Positions 1 to 9,289 of a stretch of 64,000 nt of DNA are shown piece by piece. The notes under the pieces are model-generated. The model searched no databases. It was not told where the DNA came from and saw nothing but the letters and a program-made list of their open reading frames with translations. Every line of letters begins with the position of its first letter. Position 1 is the stretch's first letter. The DNA is taken from the NCBI GenBank assembly GCA_039180675.1, contig JBCDDC010000013.1, positions 1 to 64,000 of the forward strand, written 5' to 3'. This DNA is from Thermohalobaculum sp039180675. Lineage in GTDB: Bacteria > Pseudomonadota > Alphaproteobacteria > Rhodobacterales > Rhodobacteraceae. A program made the translations under genes and the position numbers.

Positions 1-1
1 C

Positions 2-1252
2 CAGTCGCCAGAAGAAGGCGAAAGCCGAATGGAGGCGCTAAAGCCCGCTGCGATCGAATTCGTCAATACCGTGAGCAACGATGGCGCGTCGGATTTTGTG
101 ACGATCAACCTTGTGCCTTACGCGGGTGGTGTGAATATCGGCCAGACCGCATTCAGCATTCTGACAGGCCGCGACACCACCGACGACCCGCTCGTGGTCA
201 CGGATCTCTCGCTGCTTCCGCTGGTCAATCTCGGAATTGGGCATCGCACGCTCGACGAATTGGACATCACCGGACTGAATCAGGAGCATTTCCCCGAAGT
301 TGATCTCGAGGCGATCCTGTCCTCGGTCGGCGTCAACTCAATGGACGAGGCGCGGCCGGAGCAGTTGGCCGAAGAAGGCCTCCTCGTGACCCTCGCGGAT
401 GCCGAAAAGGTCGATGTGAACATGTACGAGATCGACTGGTCCGACGTGCGCCGTGACGACGTCAACATGCCATTCGATCTGCACCACCCGTTCTCGTTCT
501 GCCTCGACATCGATCCGGTGGACAAGAACGAGTATGACAACATTCCGGTTCCGACGAAGGGCGCCTTCACCGACCAGGTCGGCCATTTCAACTTCTTCGG
601 CTATGACCGCTTCGCCCATGGCAACCAGATTATGGAGTGGGGCTGGTGCCCGTCGCAGGAGACCGAAATGGTCTACCTGTCGAACGATTTCGATCTTATC
701 GAAGATCGCATCGACAACATGTTCATGAATGACGGAACCAGCACCTATGCGGCCATGAAATGGGCGGCGGCGATGCTGCACCCGGACAGCCAGTGGTTCG
801 TGGACCAGATGGCGGACTACGGTGCGATAGACGCCCGCTTTTCCAGTGTCGGGGCCGATCCCCGCCCGGCTGCCGTCGATGACACCAATACCGCCAAGTA
901 CATCGTCCTGATGACGGACGGTAACGTGAACTACGACTACCGGCCCGACGATCCGGATGATCCCGGCCTGTGGCATGACAATAAAGGGGCTGGTTCAGGC
1001 AAGACCTACACCCGCACCCAGCAGAGCGAAGGACGGGAGATGTTCCTCCAGATGTGCGCGAACCTGCGCGACAGCTTCGAGAACCTGAGGATCTTCACGA
1101 TCGCCTTCGACACCAACAGCACCTCGATCGCCGACGAAATGCGGTCCTGTGCGTCGAGCGAGAGCGACTTCTTTCAGGCCGACACCGTAGATATCGCGGC
1201 GACTTTCCAGACCATCGCGGCGAAGATTTCGGAACTGAAGCTGACAAATTGA
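2..1252 (+). CDS. TadG-like pilus assembly protein with vWA domain (5' partial)
   Basis: The reading frame is open from the first bases of the window, so the N-terminus is missing; an internal ATG at 29 is not the real start. The visible 416 residues include a C-terminal von Willebrand A-like region with the segment YIVLMTDGNVNYDY and a late IFTIAFDTNS strand, typical of TadG-type proteins of Tad (tight adherence) pilus loci. Two TadE-like genes follow 8 nt downstream and then with a 4-nt overlap, so this is the first visible gene of a tad minor-pilin operon. TadG proteins are anchored in the inner membrane by an N-terminal TadE-like helix, which would lie upstream of the window. The role in pilus assembly is inferred from family and neighbours. 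Confidence 0.8.
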   Translation, partial: QSPEEGESRMEALKPAAIEFVNTVSNDGASDFVTINLVPYAGGVNIGQTAFSILTGRDTTDDPLVVTDLSLLPLVNLGIGHRTLDELDITGLNQEHFPEVDLEAILSSVGVNSMDEARPEQLAEEGLLVTLADAEKVDVNMYEIDWSDVRRDDVNMPFDLHHPFSFCLDIDPVDKNEYDNIPVPTKGAFTDQVGHFNFFGYDRFAHGNQIMEWGWCPSQETEMVYLSNDFDLIEDRIDNMFMNDGTSTYAAMKWAAAMLHPDSQWFVDQMADYGAIDARFSSVGADPRPAAVDDTNTAKYIVLMTDGNVNYDYRPDDPDDPGLWHDNKGAGSGKTYTRTQQSEGREMFLQMCANLRDSFENLRIFTIAFDTNSTSIADEMRSCASSESDFFQADTVDIAATFQTIAAKISELKLTN

Positions 1253-1259
1253 CGGAGCC

Positions 1260-1808
1260 GTGGCTGTGATCTTTCTCAGAGACAGAATCCAGCAGTTCGT
1301 CGACTGTGAGCGCGGCGGACCATCGGTCGAGTTCGTGGTCCTCGTTCTCCCGCTGATGTATCTGATCTTCTCGATCGCCGAGCTTGGCGTCTTCATGATG
1401 CGCTCTGTGATGCTGGAGCGGGGCGTTGACATGGCGATGCGCGAGGTGCGGCTCGGCACGCTCGCTCCCGGCGAGGACGAGACCGAGATTGACCTCGTCC
1501 GCCGCAACATCTGCGAGAATGCGTTCTTGCTGACGGGCTGCGAGGACCGGATCCTGATCGAGGTTGCGCCGCTGACCTCGGCCGCCAACTTCGGGTCGGG
1601 CAACGCGAAATGCGTGAACACGGCCGACCCCGATATCTCGCCGCAGGACCAGTTCACCCCGCCGGGTCGCGAGCAGATCACCTTTGTCCGCGTGTGCCTC
1701 GTCTCCGAGCCGTTCTTCCCGGGGGTAGGGCTCGGTTCGAAGATGACCTGGCTCAGCACCGGAGACTACGCAATCATCGCCCAATCGGCCTTCATGAACG
1801 AGCCATGA
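1260..1808 (+). CDS. TadE-like pseudopilin
   Basis: A 182-residue protein starting at GTG. Near the N-terminus it has a short charged leader, then GGPSVEFVVLVLPLMYLIF, a single hydrophobic helix with the conserved Glu of TadE/TadG-type prepilin-like proteins. The rest is a periplasmic domain with several Cys residues. It begins 8 nt after the vWA gene and overlaps the next TadE-like gene by 4 nt (ATGA), so the three are almost certainly co-transcribed and coupled. Family knowledge: TadE and TadF are pseudopilins processed by a prepilin peptidase and needed for Flp pilus assembly; processing was not checked here. Confidence 0.8.
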   Translation: MAVIFLRDRIQQFVDCERGGPSVEFVVLVLPLMYLIFSIAELGVFMMRSVMLERGVDMAMREVRLGTLAPGEDETEIDLVRRNICENAFLLTGCEDRILIEVAPLTSAANFGSGNAKCVNTADPDISPQDQFTPPGREQITFVRVCLVSEPFFPGVGLGSKMTWLSTGDYAIIAQSAFMNEP

Positions 1809-2437
1809 GTATGATCGCACTTCTCAGAACCCACCTCGACCGCGCGCTCGGCCGCTTTCGCGACGATCAGCGTGGATCACTCACGATCGAATTCGTGCTT
1901 TGGGTGCCGGTGCTCAGCCTCTGGCTGATCTTTTCCCTGATGCTCTACGATGCGCACGAGACCCAGAACAAGGCGACCAAGACCGCCTACACGATTTCAG
2001 ACATCATTTCGCGCTCCAGCGTGCTGAACGAAGCCCTGCTGAATGAGGTCTTCCTGCTGCAGGATATGCTGCTGCCGCGCGCCAGTGCCAACAAAGCGCT
2101 GCGGATCACAAACGTGCAGTGCGTCATCGATCCGGATGCATCGGAGGAAGGCTGCACCTACAACGTGCTTTGGTCTGTGCGCCGCGCCTCGGAGAACTTC
2201 GGCGAGGGCTTCGATATCTTAACCGAAGCAGAAAACCTGCCGGTCAACATCTTTCCGGTGATGCAGGACCAGGAAGAGGTGCTGCTGGTTGAGCAGAACG
2301 TGCCTTATGAGCCGATCGTCGACTGGATGGGGATCGATGCGCGTGAGTGGACTGTCCGCGTCCTGACCAGAACCCGTTATGTCACCGGCCTCGCGCTGAG
2401 CACAGAACTGGCCGCGGAAAACGCGATCGTCAACTAG
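1805..2437 (+). CDS. TadE/TadF-like pseudopilin
   Basis: The open frame extends upstream to 1610, but that part overlaps the previous gene; the ATG at 1805 overlaps the previous stop codon (ATGA) and gives a 210-residue protein with a sensible leader. After a basic segment comes DDQRGSLTIEFVLWVPVLS, the Glu-containing hydrophobic helix typical of TadE/TadF pseudopilins, followed by a roughly 160-residue soluble domain. It is the last gene of the tad segment; about 45 nt downstream lies the tRNA-Val gene on the other strand. Its role as a minor pilin is inferred from helix and operon. Confidence 0.8.
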   Translation: MSMIALLRTHLDRALGRFRDDQRGSLTIEFVLWVPVLSLWLIFSLMLYDAHETQNKATKTAYTISDIISRSSVLNEALLNEVFLLQDMLLPRASANKALRITNVQCVIDPDASEEGCTYNVLWSVRRASENFGEGFDILTEAENLPVNIFPVMQDQEEVLLVEQNVPYEPIVDWMGIDAREWTVRVLTRTRYVTGLALSTELAAENAIVN

Positions 2438-2482
2438 ACCCTGCCGGGATGGTCATCCCGATCGGTCTGCTACCAATATCGG

Positions 2483-2558
2483 TGGTGGGCGGTGAGAGAC
2501 TCGAACTCCCGACATCCTCGGTGTAAACGAGGCGCTCTACCAACTGAGCTAACCGCCC
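2483..2558 (-). tRNA. tRNA-Val (TAC)
   Basis: Read on the minus strand, a 76-nt cloverleaf starts GGGCGGTTAGCTCAGTTGG and ends with the matching acceptor strand, discriminator A and an encoded CCA. The anticodon stem CCTCG/CGAGG holds the loop TTTACAC, giving anticodon TAC (valine). The T arm has the usual GTTCGAGTC. It lies just downstream of lon on the same strand. Confidence 0.97.
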
Positions 2559-2605
2559 TGTGATGTTCAGGTACCGGTGGTCCGCGTGCGGGTCAATCCC
2601 CCGCC

Positions 2606-4999
2606 TCAGTGGGCGAGGGAGGCTTCCGGCCCGGACCCTTCGGGCGGATTGATGTCGAAGCTCGTGTTCCAATCCCAGTCGATCGCTTCAGGCTGACGTA
2701 CCAATGCACGCTCCAGTACCTCGGTGACGGTCGCGACGGGCACGATCTCCAGGCCTTCTTTCACGTTGTCCGGGATCTCGGGCAGGTCCTTCACGTTCTC
2801 CTTTGGGATGAGCACGGTCTTGATCCCGCCACGCAGCGCCGCGAGCAGCTTCTCCTTGAGCCCGCCGATCGGCAGCACGTTGCCGCGCAGCGTGACCTCG
2901 CCGGTCATCGCCACGTCCTTCTTCACCGGGATCTCGGTCAGGACCGAGACGATCGATGTGACCATCGCAATACCGGCTGACGGCCCGTCCTTGGGTGTCG
3001 CGCCCTCGGGCACGTGGACGTGGATGTCGATCTTCTCGAACTTCGGCGGCTCGACCCCGAAATCCGGTGCCTTGGAGCGCACGAAGCTCGCTGCCGCGTC
3101 GATCGATTCCTTCATCACGTCGCCCAGCGTGCCGGTGGTCTTCATCCGGCCCTTGCCGGGCATCCGTAGCGCCTCGATATGCAAGAGATCGCCGCCCACG
3201 GAGGTGTAGGCAAGGCCCGTGGTCACGCCAACATGATCCTCTTCTTCAGCCAGCCCATGCTTGTGGCGCGGCACACCGAGGAATTCTTCCAGCTGATCCT
3301 GCGCGACCTCGACCGACTTTTCCTTGGTCTTGAAGATCTTGGTCAGGACCTTCCGGCAGAGCTTCGCCAGCTCCCGCTCGAGGTTCCGCACGCCTGCTTC
3401 CCGCGTGTAGGTCTGGACGATGCCGCGCAGGCCCTCATCGGTCAGCTCCATCTCGCCTTTCTTCAGCCCATGCTCTTTCTTCTGCTTGGGCAAGAGATGG
3501 CGCTTGGCGATCTCAACCTTTTCATCCTCGGTATAGCCCGCGAGCGAGATGATCTCCATCCGGTCCAGCAGCGGCTGCGGCATGTTGTAGGTATTCGCCG
3601 TGGTGATGAACATGACGTTCGAGAGGTCATATTCGACCTCGAGATAGTGGTCGGCGAACGTGTTGTTCTGCTCCGGATCCAATACCTCCAGCATTGCCGA
3701 GGCCGGGTCGCCGCGGAAATCCTGGCCCATCTTGTCGATCTCATCGAGCAGGATGAGGGGATTGGTGGTCTTGGCCTTCTTCATCGCCTGGATGATCTTG
3801 CCGGGCATGGAGCCGATATACGTCCGCCGGTGGCCGCGGATCTCCGCCTCGTCCCGGACACCGCCGAGCGAGATGCGGATGAACTCACGCCCCGTTGCCT
3901 TGGCAACCGATTTGCCGAGCGAGGTTTTCCCGACTCCCGGCGGGCCGACGAGGCACAGGATCGGGCCCTTGAGCTTGGACGAACGTTTCTGCACCGCAAG
4001 ATACTCGACGATCCGCTCCTTGACCTTCTCCAGGCCATAGTGATCGGCATCGAGGATCTGCTCGGCCCGGCCGAGGTCCTTCTTGACCCGCGACTTCACG
4101 CCCCACGGGATCGACAGCATCCAGTCGAGATAGTTGCGCACGACGGTCGCTTCTGCCGACATGGGGCTCATCTGCTTGAGCTTTTTCAGCTCCGCTTCAG
4201 CCTTCTCGCGCGCTTCCTTGGAGAACTTGGTCTCCTCGATCGTCTCGTCGTATTCTGAGAGTTCGTCGCGCCCGTCATCGCCTTCGCCCAACTCGCGCTG
4301 GATCGCCTTCATCTGCTCATTCAGATAATACTCGCGCTGCGTTTTCTCCATCTGGTTCTTGACGCGCGACTTGATCCGCTTCTCGACCTGAAGGACCGAG
4401 ATCTCGCCCTGAATGGTTTGCAGGATCTTCTCCAGCCGCGCAGCCACGCCGGGCTCTTCGAGCAGCTTCTGCCGTTCGGAGAGCTTCACGCCCAGATGGC
4501 CCGCGATCGTATCCGCAAGCTTTGCCGGGTCCTCAATATCCCCAATGTTTGCAAGGGCTTCCTCGGGGACATTCTTGTTGAGCTTCACATAGCGTTCGAA
4601 CTGTTCGACCAGCGATCGGGTCAGCGCCTCAACAGTCTCCTGATCAGCCTCCACATCAGGGATGATTTCGGCCTTCGCCTCGAAGAAGTCCGGGTTGTTC
4701 ACGAAATCGACGATCTTCGCGCGCATCTGGCCTTCGACGAGCACTTTCACAGTGCCATCCGGAAGCTTCAGAAGCTGCAGGACATTGGCGAGCGAGCCGA
4801 TCTCATAGATATCGTCCTGGCCCGGATCGTCGATCGACGCGTCCAGCTGGCTCGATAGCAGGATCTGGCGGTCATCCTTCATCACCTGCTCGAGCGCCTT
4901 CACCGATTTCTCGCGCCCGACAAACAGCGGCACGATCATATGCGGGAACACGACGATGTCGCGCAGCGGCAGAACAGGGTAGGTGACGGTTTCTGTCAT
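2606..4999 (-). CDS. lon: ATP-dependent protease Lon
   Basis: About 797 residues, normal for LonA. Order of parts: N-terminal substrate-binding domain (VLPLRDIVVFPHMIVPLF), a coiled middle region, AAA+ module with Walker A GPPGVGKTS and Walker B ILLDEIDKM, then a C-terminal protease domain with the serine in KDGPSAGIAM and the later lysine in GGLKEKLLAA (Ser-Lys dyad). Two in-frame ATGs are possible at 5005 and 4999. The GAGG ribosome-binding site lies only 2 nt before the first but 8 nt before the second, so 4999 is preferred. It degrades misfolded and regulatory proteins in the cytoplasm. It follows clpX by about 80 nt in the familiar clpP-clpX-lon order. A short GC-rich hairpin (5063-5075) lies in the gap. 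Confidence 0.98.
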   Translation of the reverse strand: MTETVTYPVLPLRDIVVFPHMIVPLFVGREKSVKALEQVMKDDRQILLSSQLDASIDDPGQDDIYEIGSLANVLQLLKLPDGTVKVLVEGQMRAKIVDFVNNPDFFEAKAEIIPDVEADQETVEALTRSLVEQFERYVKLNKNVPEEALANIGDIEDPAKLADTIAGHLGVKLSERQKLLEEPGVAARLEKILQTIQGEISVLQVEKRIKSRVKNQMEKTQREYYLNEQMKAIQRELGEGDDGRDELSEYDETIEETKFSKEAREKAEAELKKLKQMSPMSAEATVVRNYLDWMLSIPWGVKSRVKKDLGRAEQILDADHYGLEKVKERIVEYLAVQKRSSKLKGPILCLVGPPGVGKTSLGKSVAKATGREFIRISLGGVRDEAEIRGHRRTYIGSMPGKIIQAMKKAKTTNPLILLDEIDKMGQDFRGDPASAMLEVLDPEQNNTFADHYLEVEYDLSNVMFITTANTYNMPQPLLDRMEIISLAGYTEDEKVEIAKRHLLPKQKKEHGLKKGEMELTDEGLRGIVQTYTREAGVRNLERELAKLCRKVLTKIFKTKEKSVEVAQDQLEEFLGVPRHKHGLAEEEDHVGVTTGLAYTSVGGDLLHIEALRMPGKGRMKTTGTLGDVMKESIDAAASFVRSKAPDFGVEPPKFEKIDIHVHVPEGATPKDGPSAGIAMVTSIVSVLTEIPVKKDVAMTGEVTLRGNVLPIGGLKEKLLAALRGGIKTVLIPKENVKDLPEIPDNVKEGLEIVPVATVTEVLERALVRQPEAIDWDWNTSFDINPPEGSGPEASLAH

Positions 5000-5082
5000 G
5001 TGCATTGCCTCATGATGGGGCGCGATTCAGTCGCGCCTCCGAATGTGTAGACCTAGGGACTTGGGGCGCCGCCCCGGGACCT

Positions 5083-6348
<1,266 letters not shown>

Positions 6349-6473
6349 GTCCCGCTCCGCTGGGCGCCCAATTCTGCACTAATCGATTTGCAGTTACCAT
6401 TTCGGAAACATCCGAATCCAGTTGTCAACGGAGTCTATCCGGCACAGCCGTCTGTGTCATCCATAGGTCACAG

Positions 6474-7109
6474 TCAACTCTCGCCATTTTCCTCCGGAAC
6501 CGGCCGGTTTTCAACGATTTCGTCGATCAGGCCCCAGTCCTTTGCTTCCTGCGCAATCATGAAGTTGTCGCGCTCCAGCGCCCCTTCCACCGTCTCATAA
6601 TCCTGGCCGGTGTGATGCACGTAAATCTCGTTGAGCCGCGTCTTGAGCTCCAGGATCTCTTTCGCGTGGATCGCAATATCGGTCGCCTGTCCGCGGAACC
6701 CGCCCGAGGGCTGGTGCACCATGATCCGGCTGTTGGGCAGCGAATACCTCTGACCCTCGGCGCCCGCGGCCAGAAGCAGCGACCCCATCGAGGCCGCCTG
6801 GCCGATACATACGGTCGAGACCTGGGGCCGAATGTACTGCATCGTGTCATAGATCGAGAGCCCCGATGTCACAACGCCGCCCGGGCTGTTGATGTACATC
6901 GAGATCTCCTTGTTCGGGTTCTCGGCCTCAAGGAACAGAAGCTGGGCCACGATGATCGTCGCCATCTGATCCTCGACTGGTCCGGAGACAAAGACTATCC
7001 GCTCCTTCAGAAGCCGGGAGAAGATGTCGTACCGGATCGACCCGCGCGACGTGGTCTCCTCCACCGTCGGGATAATAAAGTTGGTGAACGTGTCGAGCGG
7101 GTCTCTCAT
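6474..7109 (-). CDS. clpP: ATP-dependent Clp protease proteolytic subunit ClpP
   Basis: 211 residues with the serine-protease triad visible: Ser107 in GQAASMGS, His132 in IMVHQPSGGF, and an Asp in the C-terminal third. The N-terminal axial-loop region is present, so this is a full-length ClpP. Start is the ATG at 7109, preceded by GAGG about 10 nt away. The 248-bp upstream gap is shared with a divergent small pilin-like gene and must hold the promoter; a possible -35/-10 pair (TTGCGG, 16 nt, TATGTT) can be read there but is weak. It forms the cytoplasmic ClpXP protease with the next gene. Confidence 0.98.
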   Translation of the reverse strand: MRDPLDTFTNFIIPTVEETTSRGSIRYDIFSRLLKERIVFVSGPVEDQMATIIVAQLLFLEAENPNKEISMYINSPGGVVTSGLSIYDTMQYIRPQVSTVCIGQAASMGSLLLAAGAEGQRYSLPNSRIMVHQPSGGFRGQATDIAIHAKEILELKTRLNEIYVHHTGQDYETVEGALERDNFMIAQEAKDWGLIDEIVENRPVPEENGES

Positions 7110-7357
7110 CGCGAATATCCTCTGTTCGGGGGCGCGTGCCGGTCAAATCTCCACCGACGCAAAGCTGAATGACAACATATGCCGAAAGATCTCAACCGCA
7201 ATATCAGGCCGGGGTCTGAATTTCACGTCCCGAATTGGCGCGGATACCTCAAAAACTGACCGTGGCCTTGCCCCAAATTGACCACAATGAAAGGGCGAAA
7301 TGACACTGACCTTGGGTAAGGCTCGGGTGGTGAGCCGTAAGAGGTAGGAGCGAGTAG

Positions 7358-7561
7358 ATGAAGACATTTTTGCAAAACGAAAGCGGCGCGGTGACGATCG
7401 ACTGGGTAAGCCTCACCGCAGGTATCCTCGTTTTGGGGATCATGCTGGTCTGGGGAATTTTCAATGCAGGCGTCGCCCCGCTGGTCGGGACTGTCAATGG
7501 CGAGCTCGAGGCTGTGACGATCGACATTCCGTTGAACCCGACGCCGAACCTCAACCCCTAA
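7358..7561 (+). CDS. Small pilin-like membrane protein
   Basis: A 67-residue protein with leader MKTFLQNESGAVTIDWVSL and then one hydrophobic helix (LTAGILVLGIMLVWGIF), ending in a Pro/Asn-rich tail. The GAVT(I/V)DWV motif before a single helix resembles small Flp/pseudopilin-like proteins of Rhodobacteraceae. AGGAG lies 8 nt before the ATG, a strong ribosome-binding site. It is isolated from the tad genes, lying divergent from clpP and convergent with tig. Function is not known; a type IVb-type pilin or a signal-anchored envelope peptide are both possible. Confidence 0.75.
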   Translation: MKTFLQNESGAVTIDWVSLTAGILVLGIMLVWGIFNAGVAPLVGTVNGELEAVTIDIPLNPTPNLNP

Positions 7562-7572
7562 CTCGGTTCAAA

Positions 7573-7596
7573 GCGCGGAGGTTTCAGACCTCCGCG
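7573..7596. terminator. Hairpin between pilin-like gene and tig
   Basis: A 9-bp stem (7574-7582 with 7588-7596) closes a 5-nt loop that contains the tig stop codon. It sits 12 nt after the pilin-like stop, so it could serve as a terminator for either strand, although no clear T tract follows. Terminator activity is inferred. Confidence 0.45.
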
Positions 7597-8918
7597 TCGA
7601 GCGCTTCGATCTCTTCCTGAAGCGCCTCTTTGGTCACGGAGACTTCGGTGACGGCCGCCCGTTCGATGATCAGGTCCACTACCTTGTCCTCGAACAGCGG
7701 TGCACGAATGCTTTCCAGCGCCTGACGGTTCGATTTCACGAAATCAAAGAACTCACGCTCCTGACCAGGGTATTGCTGCGCCTGGCGCATCACCGCCTGG
7801 CCCATTTCCTGTTCGCTGATTTCGACCTCTTCCTTGCGACCAAGCTCCGCCAGCAACAGGCCGAGCCGCACCCGGCGCTGGGCGAGGCGGGCATGCTCCT
7901 CGGTCGGTTCGATATCGCCACGCTCCTTATCGTCGGCATCGGGATGCTCCTCGTGCCAGAGCTGATGGGCGATCTGCATCGTCTCCGCCTCGACCAGACT
8001 GGTCGGCAGGTCAAAGCTCACCATCCCGTCGAGTTCGTCGAGCAGCCGGCGCTTTAAGAGGCTGCGCGAGGCCTCGGTGAACTCCATCCCGATCTGCGTC
8101 TTCATCTGCTCCTTGAGCTCATCGAGGCTGGCGGAGCCGTATTTCTCCGCGAGAGCGTCATTGATCTCGGCGGGCTTCGGCGCGCGCACCTCCTTGACCG
8201 TACAGGCGAAGACCGCGTCCTTGCCCGCCAGATTGGCTGCGCCGTAAGCCTCGGGGAAGGTAACGTTCACGTCCTTCTGGTCCCCGGCCTTCAGGCCCAT
8301 GAGCTGCTCTTCGAAACCGGGGATGAAGGAATTTGACCCCAGCACCAGCGGATAGTCCTCCGCCGTACCGCCCTCGAAGGCCTCGCCGTCGATCGAGCCT
8401 GCAAAGTCGATCACGACCTGGTCGTGCTCCTCGGCGGCGGCGCCCTCATCACGCGCCTCGTAATCAGCTGAGTTTGAGGCCAGCCGCTCAAGCGCTTCTG
8501 TCAGAGCGGCATCATCGATCTCGACCGTCTTGCGCTCCAACTTGATCCCAGAATAGTTGATCTCGGGGACCTCGGGCAGGCAGTCGTACGACAGCTCGAC
8601 CGTGAGATCCTGGCCCTCGTCGAACTCCTCGTTCGCGATCTTCACATCGGGCTGCGCTGCCGGGCGGTGGCCCTGATCGCTCAGATGCTGCTGCACCGCG
8701 CCGTCGACCGACTCCTGGACCACCTCACCCAGAACAGACTTGCCGAACATCTTCTTCAGTAGCGGCAAGGGCGCCTTGCCCTTGCGGAAACCCTTCATCT
8801 GAAAATCGGCGCGCACGGTCTCGAGCTTCTCGGTGGTCTTTGCCTCCAGATCCGCCGCGCTCACGGTCAGGGTGTATTCCCGCCGCAGACCTTCCGATTT
8901 GGTTTCCGTCACTTCCAT
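7584..8918 (-). CDS. tig: Trigger factor (ribosome-associated chaperone)
   Basis: 444 residues, normal for trigger factor. The N-terminal ribosome-binding domain has the signature FRKGKAPLPLLKKMFGKSV near residues 44-62; a central FKBP-type prolyl isomerase domain (VVIDFAGSIDGEAFEGGTAEDY, VNVTFPEAYGA) and a long helical C-terminal substrate-binding domain follow. It binds nascent chains at the ribosome exit and delays folding. In many bacteria tig is directly upstream of clpP-clpX-lon; here it is in the same orientation but separated by the small pilin-like gene. The 3' end lies within a hairpin. A tRNA-Leu gene lies just upstream. Confidence 0.97.
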   Translation of the reverse strand: MEVTETKSEGLRREYTLTVSAADLEAKTTEKLETVRADFQMKGFRKGKAPLPLLKKMFGKSVLGEVVQESVDGAVQQHLSDQGHRPAAQPDVKIANEEFDEGQDLTVELSYDCLPEVPEINYSGIKLERKTVEIDDAALTEALERLASNSADYEARDEGAAAEEHDQVVIDFAGSIDGEAFEGGTAEDYPLVLGSNSFIPGFEEQLMGLKAGDQKDVNVTFPEAYGAANLAGKDAVFACTVKEVRAPKPAEINDALAEKYGSASLDELKEQMKTQIGMEFTEASRSLLKRRLLDELDGMVSFDLPTSLVEAETMQIAHQLWHEEHPDADDKERGDIEPTEEHARLAQRRVRLGLLLAELGRKEEVEISEQEMGQAVMRQAQQYPGQEREFFDFVKSNRQALESIRAPLFEDKVVDLIIERAAVTEVSVTKEALQEEIEALDAEV

Positions 8919-8976
8919 GCCTTGCCCCTATTAGCACCGGCCTGGGCCGGGTTTGTCTTCTGTCTCAGCGGATCTT

Positions 8977-9061
8977 TGGTGCGGGCGGAGGGACTTGAAC
9001 CCCCACGCCTTGCGGCACAAGAACCTAAATCTTGCGTGTCTACCAGTTTCACCACGCCCGC
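8977..9061 (-). tRNA. tRNA-Leu (TAG)
   Basis: On the minus strand an 85-nt class II tRNA starts GCGGGCGTGGTGAAACTGG and ends with the matching acceptor, discriminator A and encoded CCA. The anticodon stem CAAGA/TCTTG holds TTTAGGT, giving anticodon TAG (leucine). The long variable arm expected of tRNA-Leu is present. Confidence 0.97.
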
Positions 9062-9189
9062 AGAGCAATGCCCGGCAGATGCCGTGGCAAATCCGGCGCC
9101 TCTATAACAACGCACTCGACCCCGCGATAGAGGAAAATTGGCACAACGACAATGTGGAGTTGACGTTGCGTCTGGTAAGGCAGTGGACG

Positions 9190-9281
9190 GCCGCCACCCG
9201 CCCCACCTCGCCACCCAACCACCGAGCCTGACCTCGGATGTAAGCTCGGTGGTTGGGTTAGGAGTTGAGGCGGGTGGCGGC
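9190..9281. repeat. Large palindromic repeat, copy A (downstream of nnr)
   Basis: Two 38-nt arms (9190-9227 and 9244-9281) surround a 16-nt loop. The outer 13 bp and inner 15 bp pair perfectly, with a 10-nt poorly paired section between. It starts 8 nt after the nnr stop codon. Its right arm is the same length as that of the hairpin between glnB and glnA (11484-11576) and matches it at 26 of 37 aligned positions without gaps, so the two look like members of one repeat family. It may act as a 3'-end RNA structure for nnr. Confidence 0.8.
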
Positions 9282-9289
9282 GAGCCTCG

